Shown piece after piece: positions 33,083 to 33,128 of a DNA stretch of 33,128 nucleotides. The DNA is from CAZOOR01 sp964581505. GTDB lineage: Bacteria > Bacteroidota > Ignavibacteria > Kapaibacteriales > UBA2268. The stretch's first letter is position 1. Each line of letters starts with the position of its first letter. Location of the stretch: the NCBI GenBank assembly GCA_964581505.1, contig CAZOOR010000028.1, positions 1 to 33,128 of the forward strand, in the 5' to 3' direction. The translations under genes and the position numbers were made by a program. The notes under the pieces were generated by a model, which was not told the DNA's origin, did not search any database, and worked only from the letters and a program-made list of their open reading frames with translations.

Positions 33083-33128
33083 CTCCGTCAAAGTTTCACA
33101 AGTCCACCCCTCTTGCAGATGGAAACTG

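Overview
The window is AT-rich (GC by eye roughly in the mid-30s percent) and looks like chromosomal DNA from a member of the FCB superphylum: Bacteroidota, Ignavibacteria or Kapabacteria-like. The lineage evidence is a secreted protein with a type IX secretion C-terminal sorting domain (20594-21718), a PorD/DUF4835 type IX secretion protein (24719-25633), a TonB receptor with a carboxypeptidase-regulatory-like N-terminus plus an HmuY-type lipoprotein (3908-6890), and many outer-membrane beta-strand proteins. TTG/GTG starts and weak Shine-Dalgarno sites are common. I see no phage, transposase, plasmid or CRISPR signature. The only element that looks like a dispersed repeat is at the right edge.

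Layout. 1-3888: purA and recG, each followed by a hairpin terminator. 3908-6940: two-gene uptake unit (TonB receptor and HmuY-like lipoprotein). 7030-9438: polar amino-acid ABC transporter (ATPase, then a fused binding protein/permease). 9498-13561: leucine-rich-repeat protein, ECF sigma factor, an anti-sigma protein with an outer-membrane-like C-terminus, and a lipoprotein, closed by a terminator. 13585-14776 (minus): dCMP deaminase and cobalamin adenosyltransferase. 14868-15677: YmdB-type phosphoesterase. 15745-18201 (minus): tRNA-Phe, PlsC-like acyltransferase and a methyltransferase fused to a nuclease domain. 18388-20385 (minus): prohibitin-family protein and an unrecognised acidic protein. 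20594-22664: type IX-secreted protein and an endonuclease/exonuclease/phosphatase-fold lipoprotein. 22665-24623 (minus): helix-hairpin-helix/outer-membrane protein. 24719-25633: PorD. 25858-26622: low-GC orphan secreted protein. 26718-27761 (minus): TrkA-type potassium channel. 27892-32939: tightly packed operon of a PEP synthase-like/nucleotidyltransferase fusion, an outer-membrane protein and a GT4 glycosyltransferase. 32940-33128: non-coding, with a GC-rich palindromic repeat. No gap between genes exceeds 300 bases.

Two loci stand out. The first is the sigma/anti-sigma unit at 10937-13513. The anti-sigma protein has a cytoplasmic N-terminus, one membrane segment, a coiled coil, an Asn/Ser-rich linker and a beta-rich C-terminus ending in Phe. 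This is the architecture of a factor spanning both membranes, like the Dma anti-sigma factors reported in Bacteroides thetaiotaomicron. The second is the 1054-residue protein at 27892-31056, which joins a GAF-like sensor region, an ATP-grasp domain of the PEP synthase type without a visible phosphohistidine domain, a central module unknown to me, and a nucleotidyltransferase with an intact Asp triad.
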